From NCBI GenBank assembly GCA_021769545.1, contig JAETSS010000010.1:1-13369 (forward strand): a DNA stretch of 13,369 nt, written 5' to 3'. The position numbers and the translations under genes are program-made. The stretch comes from Eubacterium sp. (GTDB taxonomy: Bacteria > Bacillota_A > Clostridia > Peptostreptococcales > Anaerovoracaceae). Below, piece after piece: positions 1 through 7,096 of the stretch (position 1 is the stretch's first letter; each line of letters starts with the position of its first letter). Under the pieces are notes generated by a model, which was not told the DNA's origin, did no database searches, and was given only the letters and a program-made list of their open reading frames with translations.

Positions 1-1047
1 GCAGCCGCAGGGCTCATTTATCCAGTGGCTGCAGTCGCCTGTCCTGTATCTGACAAATGGCATGCCCTTTCTAGTAAGCGTCGTGAAAACCATCTCGCCC
101 GGACGCTCGTCTTCGATGATTTCGCCCGTCCCGGGGTCTATTATTTCTATGTAAAGGTCAAGCTCTCTGATGTGGTATCCGTCGCCGCAGCCGCAGCTTA
201 CGGCACAGCCCAGACCCATCTCCGTCATGCCGTAGTGCTCATATACTCTGCATCCAAAGGCATCACCTATGAGCCTGACATCCGCTTCATCAACGTATTC
301 GGCGCTCAGAAGAACGCTGCCCAGCTGCAGCTTTTTTTCGGCAGCCATCTCTGCCAGCATCCTCATATGGGTAGGCAGCGCTACGACCGATGTGACCTTT
401 TCCTCCTCCATAAGCTGCAGTATATCACGCATCTCCTCCCGGCTGCCACCTGGAAGTCCGTACCGGACGGTCTCTATACCCAGATTTTCAAGGGCTCTGC
501 CCAGCAGCAGTCCTATGGAGCCGGGGACTCTGGCGGGCATCAGTATCAATACTTTATCATCTTTATTCACTATCAGCCGCATCCCGTTCTGGAAATAATC
601 CACCGTAAGCTGCTGATCCTCTTCCGTAAAATATATGCGCTTGGGTTTTCCCGTGCTTCCGCCCGTATCCAGTGTGACGATCCTGCTTATTTCTCCGGGG
701 CCTACGCACAGAAACTCAAGGCCGCGTTCTCTCAGATCCTCGGGATATGTAAAGGGCAGCTTCCTGAACAGCTCCACGAACTCCGCATCTGACATGCCTC
801 CTTTTTTCCATGGCAAAATATCGCCGTACGCCCGGCAGGAGTCGCCGCCATCATCGGAAACTCTTTCCATATGACCGCTGAGCAGCTCCCTGTAAAAGCT
901 GCTGTTTGCGGCGGCATACTCAACTGTCTCTTTCAGCTTTTTCACCGTATAGCTATCGATATCTTCTCTCGTCAGCTCTTCTGCTTCCCATATCCCAAGC
1001 TTTTTCGCTGTCCAGATATCGAGATATCTCCTGTCCTCTAATCCCAC
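1..1047 (-). CDS. AMP-dependent CoA-ligase-like (PaaK/LuxE-type) protein, 3' end outside window
   Basis: Partial adenylate-forming enzyme; 349 residues are visible and the C-terminal domain lies beyond the left edge. Such enzymes activate a carboxylate with ATP and usually pass it to CoA or another thiol. Visible motifs are the phosphate-binding loop TGGSTGKPK at residues 128-136, YGMTE at 272-276 and YRTGD at 334-338. Cysteines 281, 285 and 287 plus His292 (CAVSCGCGDGYH) resemble the metal-binding knot of phenylacetate-CoA ligase relatives. The start is GTG at 1047, with GAGGAG eight bases upstream. This start lies inside the 3' end of the preceding gene and overlaps its stop (GTGGGATTAG), which suggests translational coupling. 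The frame stays open to base 1. From memory it resembles the family of D. vulgaris DVU1553, found with a methyltransferase and a C_GCAxxG_C_C protein, as here. The substrate is unknown. Confidence 0.85.
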   Translation of the reverse strand, partial: MGLEDRRYLDIWTAKKLGIWEAEELTREDIDSYTVKKLKETVEYAAANSSFYRELLSGHMERVSDDGGDSCRAYGDILPWKKGGMSDAEFVELFRKLPFTYPEDLRERGLEFLCVGPGEISRIVTLDTGGSTGKPKRIYFTEEDQQLTVDYFQNGMRLIVNKDDKVLILMPARVPGSIGLLLGRALENLGIETVRYGLPGGSREEMRDILQLMEEEKVTSVVALPTHMRMLAEMAAEKKLQLGSVLLSAEYVDEADVRLIGDAFGCRVYEHYGMTEMGLGCAVSCGCGDGYHIRELDLYIEIIDPGTGEIIEDERPGEMVFTTLTRKGMPFVRYRTGDCSHWINEPCGC

Positions 1048-1409
1048 TCCAGCAGCTCCTCAAGCTTTGTCATAGTGGCTTCAACCAGCATCGGACACTT
1101 TTCCAGCTTCGCTATGGGATCGTCGCCCACCAGCTCGCTGCACTGCAGGCTTCCGAAGCTCTCCTCGAACCAGTCCATATACTCCTGAACCAGTCCCATC
1201 TCGGCCTCCTTTGCATCTGCAAGATACAGAAGGCACGAAGCTGCCGAAGCTGCTCCGCATATGCTGCCGCATTTTACTCCGTCGCACAGCCCCGCCATGG
1301 CGTCTATGAGCTGCTCGTTTTCCATCTCAAGCATATCCAGGCCCAGCTTCATCACCATCTGACTGCAGCAGTACCCGTTCATTTTCAGCATGAATATATC
1401 TTCATTCAT
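1038..1409 (-). CDS. C_GCAxxG_C_C family cysteine-rich protein (DVU1555-like)
   Basis: Small 123-residue protein with eight cysteines (14, 15, 42, 47, 51, 59, 90, 105). The pattern fits the C_GCAxxG_C_C family: a Cys near the N-terminus (GYCCSQ), a glycine-rich CG core (GVKCGSICGAAS, residues 44-55), then two spaced cysteines at 90 and 105. Members are thought to be redox or metal-binding proteins, but no reaction is established. The start chosen is ATG at 1409 because GGAGG sits eight bases upstream; an in-frame ATG at 1427 directly after the previous stop has no such site. It ends in TAG. The preceding gene is a SAM methyltransferase and the next is an adenylate-forming enzyme, a trio I recall from the D. 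vulgaris aldehyde oxidoreductase locus. Residues 42 and 51 may be extra ligands beyond the family core. Confidence 0.85.
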   Translation of the reverse strand: MNEDIFMLKMNGYCCSQMVMKLGLDMLEMENEQLIDAMAGLCDGVKCGSICGAASAASCLLYLADAKEAEMGLVQEYMDWFEESFGSLQCSELVGDDPIAKLEKCPMLVEATMTKLEELLEWD

Positions 1410-1427
1410 GATCCCGTCCTCCATCAT

Positions 1428-2138
1428 TTAAATCGGCTTGTCCGCCACCAGCAGGAAATACCCCAGATTTTTCGCATCCTTAGGCTTCCTGCCTCCCATG
1501 AGATCCTCGGGCTTTCCGCCATCCATGACATACTGAGCCACGAAGGCATCCAGGTCGTCCGATCTGTCTTCGAATACCCTTATCCTGTACCCGATCTCCT
1601 TCAAATATTTTATCAGTGGCTCCTTGTAAAAGGCTCCTTCGTATCTGAACTCCACCAGTCGTTCCTTGTCCTCTTCGCAGTCGCCCTCCTTATGAGGGAG
1701 CCTGCTCTGACGCTGTGCTTCCCTGGCTACGGCTCTCATCTGTTTGGGATCGGGGTTCTTATGGTAAAGGTCGCTTATCATCAGTCTTCCGCCCTTTTTC
1801 AGTACGCAGTACGCTTCGTGGAGCGCTTCGTCGGGCAGATTTATCAGACTGAGGGAGCATTCCATCATGATGGCGTCAAATGAAAAGGAGGTATAGGAGT
1901 CCAGAAACTCTCCGTCCCCGAACTTCACATTGATACCGGGGTGCTTTTCCTTTGCTTCATTTATTTTTGAAAGGCTGATGTCTATGCCTTCCGCCTTCAT
2001 GCCCCATTCATCCGTAAGATGGACCACCGTATCGCCGTCGCCGCAACCTATGTCCAGCACGCGGCTTCCCTTTGCCAGCGCGGCCCGTTCCATCATACTG
2101 TCTGTTATATCGAAATTTCCCGGTCTGTATAACGCCAT
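1428..2138 (-). CDS. class I SAM-dependent methyltransferase (DVU1556-like)
   Basis: Complete 236-residue protein with a Rossmann-type SAM-binding fold. Motif I is VLDIGCGDG at residues 27-35, and the acidic residue after strand 2 is in GIDIS at about 51-55. An acidic stretch (GDGEF) follows strand 3, and the motif IV region is SFDAIMMECSLSL. No signal peptide or membrane segment is seen, so it should be cytoplasmic. The start ATG has AGGAGG five bases upstream. It lies 35 bases downstream of the fused MoeA gene and 18 bases before the C_GCAxxG_C_C gene, so it is probably cotranscribed with both. It belongs to the UbiE/MenG-like methyltransferase group, but the context argues against quinone synthesis. 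The position in a molybdenum cofactor operon suggests a substrate linked to Mo/W enzyme maturation, which is inference. The acceptor molecule cannot be read from the sequence. Confidence 0.88.
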   Translation of the reverse strand: MALYRPGNFDITDSMMERAALAKGSRVLDIGCGDGDTVVHLTDEWGMKAEGIDISLSKINEAKEKHPGINVKFGDGEFLDSYTSFSFDAIMMECSLSLINLPDEALHEAYCVLKKGGRLMISDLYHKNPDPKQMRAVAREAQRQSRLPHKEGDCEEDKERLVEFRYEGAFYKEPLIKYLKEIGYRIRVFEDRSDDLDAFVAQYVMDGGKPEDLMGGRKPKDAKNLGYFLLVADKPI

Positions 2139-2173
2139 TTCTTCCTCCTTGATTTTCTTCTTAATATCATCGT

Positions 2174-4084
2174 CTATCCTATATATACTATCTCGCCTGC
2201 ACCGCTGCTGTCATAGCCGCCCAGCTCTGCGATCCTTTCGGCGAATCCGTCGCTTCTCAATATCTCGAGGAATGCCTTGATATGCGGCAGCTCGAGATAT
2301 TTCACCGGTATCGCGAAGTCGTATTCCTCGGGGCCTACCTCTATGAAGTCAAGTCCCATGGCGTTGGCTGCAGATAAAATACCCATTCCGGCATCGGCGC
2401 TGTCGCTTGCCACGGCGGCCGCCACTGCCATATGGGTGGCCATCTCTCTGTCGTATCCTGTGATGGTATCGGGATCGACACCCTCCTGACCGAGCCTGTA
2501 ATCAAAGAGCACTCTCGTTCCTGCGCCCCGCTGTCTGTTGACGTATCTCACGCCTCCACCGGCCAGGTCCTTTACGCCTTTGATATCCAGCGGATTGCCT
2601 TTTTTCACCATGATGCCCTGTATCCTGTGGACGCCCTTGATAAGGGCCATAGGCTCATTGAACATCTTTCTGATATATGAAATGTTGTACCGGCCCGTTT
2701 CCTCGTCCAGCAGATGGACGGGAGCCATATGGGCCTCGCCCCGTCTCAATGCCATGAGACCGCCCATGCTGCCTACGTGGGTGCTGGATATGAACATATT
2801 GTTGTATTTGTCCGTTATCATATCCGCCATGACGTCAAGTATCAGGTCATGGCTTCCTATTATCACGATGGTGTTCTCCACCTCTGACTTGGTCCTGTAA
2901 AGCTCTATTTTCACTTTCTCGCCCGCTTCGACGCCTTCGCTGTTCTGTTCTATCACACAGAAGCCATCGGCCCTCACAAGGGACATGGCGGCCCCTGCAC
3001 CTCTTGCCAGCGGTGAGGCTACAAACTTGTCTCCCACCTTGCCTACCTTGACTCTGACGTACTCCTTGTGCTTGAGGCTGGATACAAGTCTCTTGGAAAT
3101 ATGCGCTTCCACCGTTTCGTTGAACTTTTCCGCTCTGTTGCCCATCATCTGCAGCACCGGCAGCACGAAATTTTCGAAGCCTATATATGCCGATACGGGA
3201 TATCCCGGAAGCCCTATGACAGGCTTGCCCTTTACGATTGCCAGTATCACCGGCTTGCCCGGCTTTACGGCGACTCCGTGGACGATGACCTCTCCCAGCT
3301 CTCTCAGCACATGGACCGTGTAATCCTCCGTTCCTGCGCTGGAGCCTGCGTTGATTATCACCATATCGTATTTGTCCGCCGCCTCCGACACCTGCTTCAA
3401 TATCTCGTCGTAATCGTCCTTTATGGTAGGGAATCTGTGACCTATTCCTCCTGCCACAGTTACCATGTTTTCAAACATCCTGGAATTGGATTCTATGATG
3501 CTGCCGTCCTCCGGCTTCTCATCGGGCTCGATGATCTCGGTCCCCGTAGGGAATATGGCTACATGAGGCTGCTTCACTACCTCTATTTCGAGGATCCCTG
3601 CGGAAAGCAGCACGCCTATGTCTATAGCTCTGATGTTATGTCCGCCCGGCAGTATCATCTCTCCCGCCACGATATCCTCGCCCACAGGCCTTATGTGCTG
3701 CCACGGGGATGCAGACGCAGTGATCCTGACGCCGTCATCGGTCTCTACGATATCCTCCGCCATTATTACAGCATCAAATGGCACATGTATGGGATCTCCG
3801 GTATCCACCACGATGAACTGATCTTCCGTCAATATCACAGGTGAGACCTCCGTCGCTGTTGACGTGTCCTCTGCCTTTACGGCGATACCGTCCATGGCCG
3901 ATGCATTGAAAAGCGGCGAGCTGTATTTAGCGTACACGGCTTTTCCCGTTATCCTGCCAAGGCTCTTTATCACGGGTATCGTCTCATGCTCCGGTTTTAT
4001 TATATCGCTGACTCTGCCCAGATATTTCTCCCGGGCTTCCTCAACGGGTATAGTCTTCAAGTACAGATTTCTCTTTCTGCCCAT
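2174..4084 (-). CDS. MoeA-like molybdopterin molybdotransferase fused to a C-terminal PBP-like domain
   Basis: Complete 636-residue two-part protein. Residues 1 to about 395 are a MoeA domain, with ASAMDGIAV at 61-69, GEDI near 135, PTGTEI at 179-184, NAGSSAGTEDYT at 245-256, KPGKP at 274-278 and GLPGYP at 291-296. MoeA proteins insert molybdate or tungstate into adenylylated molybdopterin. Residues from about 403 to 636 are a periplasmic-binding-protein-like domain (COG1910/PBP_like type), shown by GSHDLILDVMADM, the STHVGSMGG loop, RQRGAGTR and the LDFIEVGPEEYDF segment. There is no signal peptide, so this domain is probably a cytoplasmic ligand sensor, perhaps for oxyanion. AGGAGG lies seven bases before ATG 4084. 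It follows a stand-alone MoeA after 11 bases, so the operon has two MoeA versions. This fusion is known in anaerobic bacteria and archaea; its ligand is uncertain. Confidence 0.93.
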   Translation of the reverse strand: MGRKRNLYLKTIPVEEAREKYLGRVSDIIKPEHETIPVIKSLGRITGKAVYAKYSSPLFNASAMDGIAVKAEDTSTATEVSPVILTEDQFIVVDTGDPIHVPFDAVIMAEDIVETDDGVRITASASPWQHIRPVGEDIVAGEMILPGGHNIRAIDIGVLLSAGILEIEVVKQPHVAIFPTGTEIIEPDEKPEDGSIIESNSRMFENMVTVAGGIGHRFPTIKDDYDEILKQVSEAADKYDMVIINAGSSAGTEDYTVHVLRELGEVIVHGVAVKPGKPVILAIVKGKPVIGLPGYPVSAYIGFENFVLPVLQMMGNRAEKFNETVEAHISKRLVSSLKHKEYVRVKVGKVGDKFVASPLARGAGAAMSLVRADGFCVIEQNSEGVEAGEKVKIELYRTKSEVENTIVIIGSHDLILDVMADMITDKYNNMFISSTHVGSMGGLMALRRGEAHMAPVHLLDEETGRYNISYIRKMFNEPMALIKGVHRIQGIMVKKGNPLDIKGVKDLAGGGVRYVNRQRGAGTRVLFDYRLGQEGVDPDTITGYDREMATHMAVAAAVASDSADAGMGILSAANAMGLDFIEVGPEEYDFAIPVKYLELPHIKAFLEILRSDGFAERIAELGGYDSSGAGEIVYIG

Positions 4085-4095
4085 ATGATTTCCTC

Positions 4096-5328
4096 CTAAA
4101 ACAATACGACTTCCACAAGCTGGCCTTCCTTGAGGCCTTCGTCGTTGACGCCTATCATGGTATATCCGTCGGCTCTGGTCAGGGTAGTCATCAGACCCGA
4201 TTTTCCAAGTATCGGCTCTGCCATGTAAACGCCCTCCGTCTTTTCACCAAGCGATACAAGAAGGCATGTGGCGCGTCCGCCTGCAGCGGCCACGTTCTCC
4301 GTTATCCTTGCGATGGTAGTCTTCGGCTCCCTCTGACATGTAAGCTGCCTGTACAGCCATACTATCAGGAGTTCGAAAACCAGCAGCGCCGCTGCCGGAT
4401 GTCCCGGAAGCCCTGCTAATACGGTCTCGCTTTTCTCATCGTATGCCAGTATGGTAGGCTTCCCCGGTTTCAGCGCTATGCCATGGGTGAACACTCCGCC
4501 GCCGGATATCTCGTCCAGCACATCGGCAGTATGATCCTTTTCTCCCTGTGAGCTGCCTCCCGACACCACTACAACGTCGCTGTTTTCGACTGCATTTTTT
4601 ACGGTCTCTGAAAGCAGCGCCCAGTCGTCTTTCAGCACATGGCTGCCTGTGATTTCAAAGCCGTGCTTTGCCGCCGAAGCCATCACCGAATACGTGTTGA
4701 TGTCTCTCGTCTTACCTCTGCTGAGGGTCTCGTCTGTGGAGATCAGCTCGTCGCCGGTGGAGATCACCGTTATCCTCCACGGTCTTGCCACCGACACCCG
4801 GCTTACGCCTGCCGACGCTAAAACGCCCACCTCCTGAGGTCTTATGACGCTGCCTTTTTTCATGATGAGCTTTCCCACGGAGATGTCCTCGCCCTCAGCG
4901 ATCACGTTCCTTCCGGGCGATACCGAATCGTACACGGCGATGCTCTTTTCATCGAATTTCTCGCAGAATTCCACCATAACCATTGCGTCCGCTCCCTCAG
5001 GCAGCATGCCGCCCGTGGGAACATAGACAGCCTGTCCCGGCTTTACGGTCTTTTCCGGTACTCTGCCCATTTCCACCGTCTCTATAACCTCAAGAAACAC
5101 GGGGATGCTTTCGGTGACTCCCTGTGTGTCCTTTGCTCTTACGGCATATCCGTCCACGGTGGATTTTGCAAAACCCGGAACGTTCTCCCCGGCCTTTACG
5201 TCCTCCGCCAGGACCCTGCCTGCCGCATCGAAAAACCTCATACTCTCACATCCGATACTCTTTCCGCCCGCCGCAGCCAACAGCTTTACACGGGCCTCTT
5301 CCACAGTATCGACATTTAACAATTTCAT
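4096..5328 (-). CDS. moeA: molybdopterin molybdotransferase MoeA
   Basis: Complete 410-residue MoeA of normal family length. It catalyses metal insertion into MPT-AMP, releasing AMP and forming the molybdenum (or tungsten) cofactor in the cytoplasm. Residues matching the E. coli active site include the DGYA motif with Asp59, PTGGMLPEGADA near 104-115, GEDIS at 146-150, STGDEL at 190-195, SGGSSQGEKDHT at 256-267, KPGKP at 287-291 and GLPGHPAA at 306-313. The start ATG is preceded by AGGAG with a seven-base spacer. The gene begins 21 bases after mobB and ends with TAG 11 bases before the fused MoeA gene. Together with that paralogue it may give separate Mo and W insertion, or one copy may serve a sensing role; the sequence does not decide this. 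Confidence 0.95.
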   Translation of the reverse strand: MKLLNVDTVEEARVKLLAAAGGKSIGCESMRFFDAAGRVLAEDVKAGENVPGFAKSTVDGYAVRAKDTQGVTESIPVFLEVIETVEMGRVPEKTVKPGQAVYVPTGGMLPEGADAMVMVEFCEKFDEKSIAVYDSVSPGRNVIAEGEDISVGKLIMKKGSVIRPQEVGVLASAGVSRVSVARPWRITVISTGDELISTDETLSRGKTRDINTYSVMASAAKHGFEITGSHVLKDDWALLSETVKNAVENSDVVVVSGGSSQGEKDHTADVLDEISGGGVFTHGIALKPGKPTILAYDEKSETVLAGLPGHPAAALLVFELLIVWLYRQLTCQREPKTTIARITENVAAAGGRATCLLVSLGEKTEGVYMAEPILGKSGLMTTLTRADGYTMIGVNDEGLKEGQLVEVVLF

Positions 5329-5349
5329 ATTGATGCTCCTACCCGGTTC

Positions 5350-5991
5350 CTATTTTATCCTGATAACTATTTCCTTGCCTTCTTCATATCCGTCGAGAGC
5401 CTTGACTGCTCCCACGACTACGTTTTTAAGTGTCTTCTTTACAAAAGGCACCATCCATATATCTTCTCCGTCTATGGTAAGCTGCACGTCTAAGTCCTCC
5501 TTGTGCTGCTCTGTCTTCTTTTCTATCAGATCTGCCAATCTGCTCACTTCCTTTCTCGCATCTATGACAGGCAGTCCTCTGTATTCATCCATGCTGCCTG
5601 CTATCACGCCCGATATGGCTATCGCTTCATCGCACATGCGCTTATCTATATCATCGGCTGTCCTTCCGGTGATGATGGTGGGGCATTTCAGCCCGCTGTC
5701 GCCCTCCAGGATCACGAAGTCTTCCTTGTAATATTTGAGGATGGCGTCGATGTCCATGCGCTTTGATGCCATGATGGCTGTCTCGGCAGGACCCAGCGCC
5801 GTCACTCTGCGGGCTCCGCTTTCCATATGCTTATACGTGTCGGTGCCTTCCGTATCCACACGAAAGCCCTCGTAATGGATGTCCTTGACGGTGCCGACGC
5901 TGTAGCCTCTTCTTCGCAGTTCCTTTATAAGCTCGGTAACGGTAGTGGTCTTTCCCGTCTTGGAAAAGCCTTTTATCATCACTGTTCTCAT
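5350..5991 (-). CDS. mobB: molybdopterin-guanine dinucleotide biosynthesis protein MobB
   Basis: Complete 213-residue P-loop GTPase of the MobB family, an accessory factor for attaching guanine nucleotide to molybdopterin. The Walker A motif is GFSKTGKTT at residues 8-16. DTEGTDTYKHMESGA at about 46-60 is the conserved MobB region, and FVILEG at 92-97 is the Walker B-like strand. The C-terminal part (about 168-213) forms an extra small domain ending in a strand-like EIVIRIK, which I recall from other clostridial MobB proteins. Start choice: ATG at 5991 has GGAGG eight bases upstream, whereas an in-frame ATG at 6012 has no ribosome binding site. It lies between the adenylyltransferase and moeA genes. 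No mobA or mocA is visible here, so a nucleotidyltransferase would have to be elsewhere. Confidence 0.9.
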   Translation of the reverse strand: MRTVMIKGFSKTGKTTTVTELIKELRRRGYSVGTVKDIHYEGFRVDTEGTDTYKHMESGARRVTALGPAETAIMASKRMDIDAILKYYKEDFVILEGDSGLKCPTIITGRTADDIDKRMCDEAIAISGVIAGSMDEYRGLPVIDARKEVSRLADLIEKKTEQHKEDLDVQLTIDGEDIWMVPFVKKTLKNVVVGAVKALDGYEEGKEIVIRIK

Positions 5992-6013
5992 GCTTCTGTC
6001 CTCCCGGCCCATA

Positions 6014-6733
6014 TCAAAAATCTATCGTTTCATACTGATGGTTCAGCAGGTCCATCATAAGCAGTCTGTTTCTCAGGACCCCGTCCTTTCCCAGCAGCAC
6101 TTTTATCGTCTCCGCTACTTCCATGGCTGAAATCACTGCAGGTGTAAATGACGGGTTTCCCGTCACCGTTTCCTCACCACGGTCTTCGCTGCCTTCATAA
6201 ATGGTTTCAAGGAGCCTGTCCCCCGGCATTATCACCGCCACCTGTCCGTTCCATCCTGCGATGGCTCCGTGTACAAGAGGGATGTCCTCCTCCTCGCATG
6301 TCCGCTCCAGCAGCTTTCTCGCCGTGGCGCTGTCGAGGGCGTCTACGGCAATATCGTGACCCTTTATTATCCCGGCGGCGTTTTCTTCGTCGAGGAATTC
6401 CGTTACCGGGATGATCTCCACCTCTGAATTGATGAGCTTCATCTGCGCGGCGGCTTCACGGGCCTTACTCTTTCCGATATTGTTTTCATTGGAAAGTACC
6501 TGTCTGTTGAGGTTGCTCTCGTCGAAGACGTCTCCGTCCACTGCCGTTATCCGGCCTACGCCTATCCGCGCCAGCCCTTCTATGACTCCGCCGCCAAGGC
6601 CTCCGCAGCCAAGCACGCATACGGAGCTTTCCCTGAGGATGCGCATCTCCTCCGGCGTTACAGTGGTGCCATTTCGCGTATATCGTTTTTCGTGCTTCTG
6701 AGGCTCATGCTGCTCAAAACCTTTCTCCGTCAT
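6014..6733 (-). CDS. MoeB/ThiF/HesA-family adenylyltransferase (E1-like)
   Basis: Complete 239-residue E1-like enzyme that should adenylylate the C-terminal glycine of the MoaD-like protein encoded just upstream, preparing it for thiocarboxylate formation. The nucleotide-binding loop is LGCGGLGGG at 41-49. The acidic D66/D68 pair and SNLNRQ (73-78, arginine finger Arg77) follow, then GKSKA with Lys88/Lys90 and VDALDS at 130-135. The paired CxxC zinc-binding motifs of E. coli MoeB and ThiF are absent: the only cysteines are at 39, 43 and 146. This places it nearer the zinc-less HesA/ThiF-like proteins often found with AOR genes. The start ATG is four bases after the moaD stop, with GGGAGG about eight bases upstream. 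It ends in TGA, 22 bases before the chosen mobB start. Confidence 0.9.
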   Translation of the reverse strand: MTEKGFEQHEPQKHEKRYTRNGTTVTPEEMRILRESSVCVLGCGGLGGGVIEGLARIGVGRITAVDGDVFDESNLNRQVLSNENNIGKSKAREAAAQMKLINSEVEIIPVTEFLDEENAAGIIKGHDIAVDALDSATARKLLERTCEEEDIPLVHGAIAGWNGQVAVIMPGDRLLETIYEGSEDRGEETVTGNPSFTPAVISAMEVAETIKVLLGKDGVLRNRLLMMDLLNHQYETIDF

Positions 6734-6737
6734 GATA

Positions 6738-6977
6738 TCAGCCTCCCGACACCTTGGAAAATGCCTTCAGCAGATCTCCGTCGTTGAGTCTGTCATCTAT
6801 CATTACACGTTTGTTGTTTACGGAAACGAAGCCGAAATTCTTAATAGTACGGTATTCCAGTCCGGCTATCTTAAGGGCTTCATCGCATGTACAGCCCTCC
6901 GGGACATCATATATCCTTTCCTTATCCTCGCCGAAATATTTTTTCAGCGTCCCTCTCAGTGTGATCGTTACTTTCAT
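6738..6977 (-). CDS. moaD: MoaD/ThiS-family sulfur carrier protein
   Basis: Small 79-residue beta-grasp protein of normal MoaD length, ending in the essential Gly-Gly (KVSGG). As the small subunit of molybdopterin synthase type, its C-terminal thiocarboxylate would donate sulfur to make the dithiolene of the pterin. In anaerobes such a protein beside an AOR gene may be dedicated to the tungsten cofactor. The start is ATG at 6977, with GGAGGG ending four bases before it; an upstream in-frame TTG at 6992 lies before the ribosome binding site and is rejected. It is the first gene of the cofactor operon, with a leader of only about 20 bases after the predicted promoter. The next gene encodes its likely E1 partner. 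ThiS function is possible from sequence alone, but the neighbours favour molybdopterin. Confidence 0.88.
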   Translation of the reverse strand: MKVTITLRGTLKKYFGEDKERIYDVPEGCTCDEALKIAGLEYRTIKNFGFVSVNNKRVMIDDRLNDGDLLKAFSKVSGG

Positions 6978-7004
6978 GGGTCCCTCCTTCAATACCTTTT
7001 AGTA

Positions 7005-7033
7005 ATTATACCGCAAGCGGCAGGAGTTGTCAT
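7005..7033 (-). promoter_or_regulatory. sigma-A type promoter of the cofactor operon
   Basis: The -35 element ATGACA (7033-7028) and the -10 element TATAAT (7010-7005) are separated by 17 bases, eleven of twelve positions matching consensus. Transcription should begin near 6998, about 20 bases before moaD. The spacer contains CCGCTTGCGG, a small inverted repeat, and a 12-base palindrome overlaps the -35 element. Confidence 0.8.
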
Positions 7034-7043
7034 TATGCATAAT
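7032..7043. promoter_or_regulatory. 12-base perfect palindrome at the -35 element, possible operator
   Basis: ATTATGCATAAT reads the same on both strands and overlaps the upstream two bases of the -35 hexamer of the cofactor operon promoter. This is a typical place for a dimeric repressor or activator. The regulator is unknown. It also lies directly after the U-tract of the preceding terminator, so it could be AT-rich chance. Confidence 0.4.
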
Positions 7044-7044
7044 C

Positions 7045-7075
7045 AAAAAGGATCGCCTGTTAAGACGACCCTTTT
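7045..7075 (-). terminator. rho-independent terminator of the signalling operon
   Basis: On the minus strand AAAAGGGTCGTC (7075-7064) pairs with GGCGATCCTTTT (7057-7046) in a 12-base-pair stem with two G-T pairs and a six-base loop. It ends in a run of five T. It lies 21 bases past the kinase stop codon and just before the moaD promoter. Confidence 0.85.
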
Positions 7076-7096
7076 CTGTAAAATATTATATTGTTG

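Noticed and set aside
25..792. Long plus-strand open frame, and many others across the window
   Set aside because: It is antisense to the CoA-ligase-like gene, has low-complexity translation with no family motif, and the minus-strand frame carries clear TGGSTGKPK, YGMTE and YRTGD motifs. The same holds for the other plus-strand frames.
1428..2138. Methyltransferase as a ubiquinone/menaquinone UbiE/MenG enzyme
   Set aside because: Only the general SAM fold is shared; no quinone gene is nearby and the neighbours are cofactor and C_GCAxxG_C_C genes.
5992..6012. Earlier ATG start for MobB, adding seven residues
   Set aside because: No ribosome binding site precedes it; GGAGG is correctly spaced for the ATG at 5991 and the P-loop strand begins there.
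6978..7044. Molybdenum cofactor riboswitch before moaD
   Set aside because: The predicted promoter leaves a leader of only about 20 bases, far too short for that RNA.
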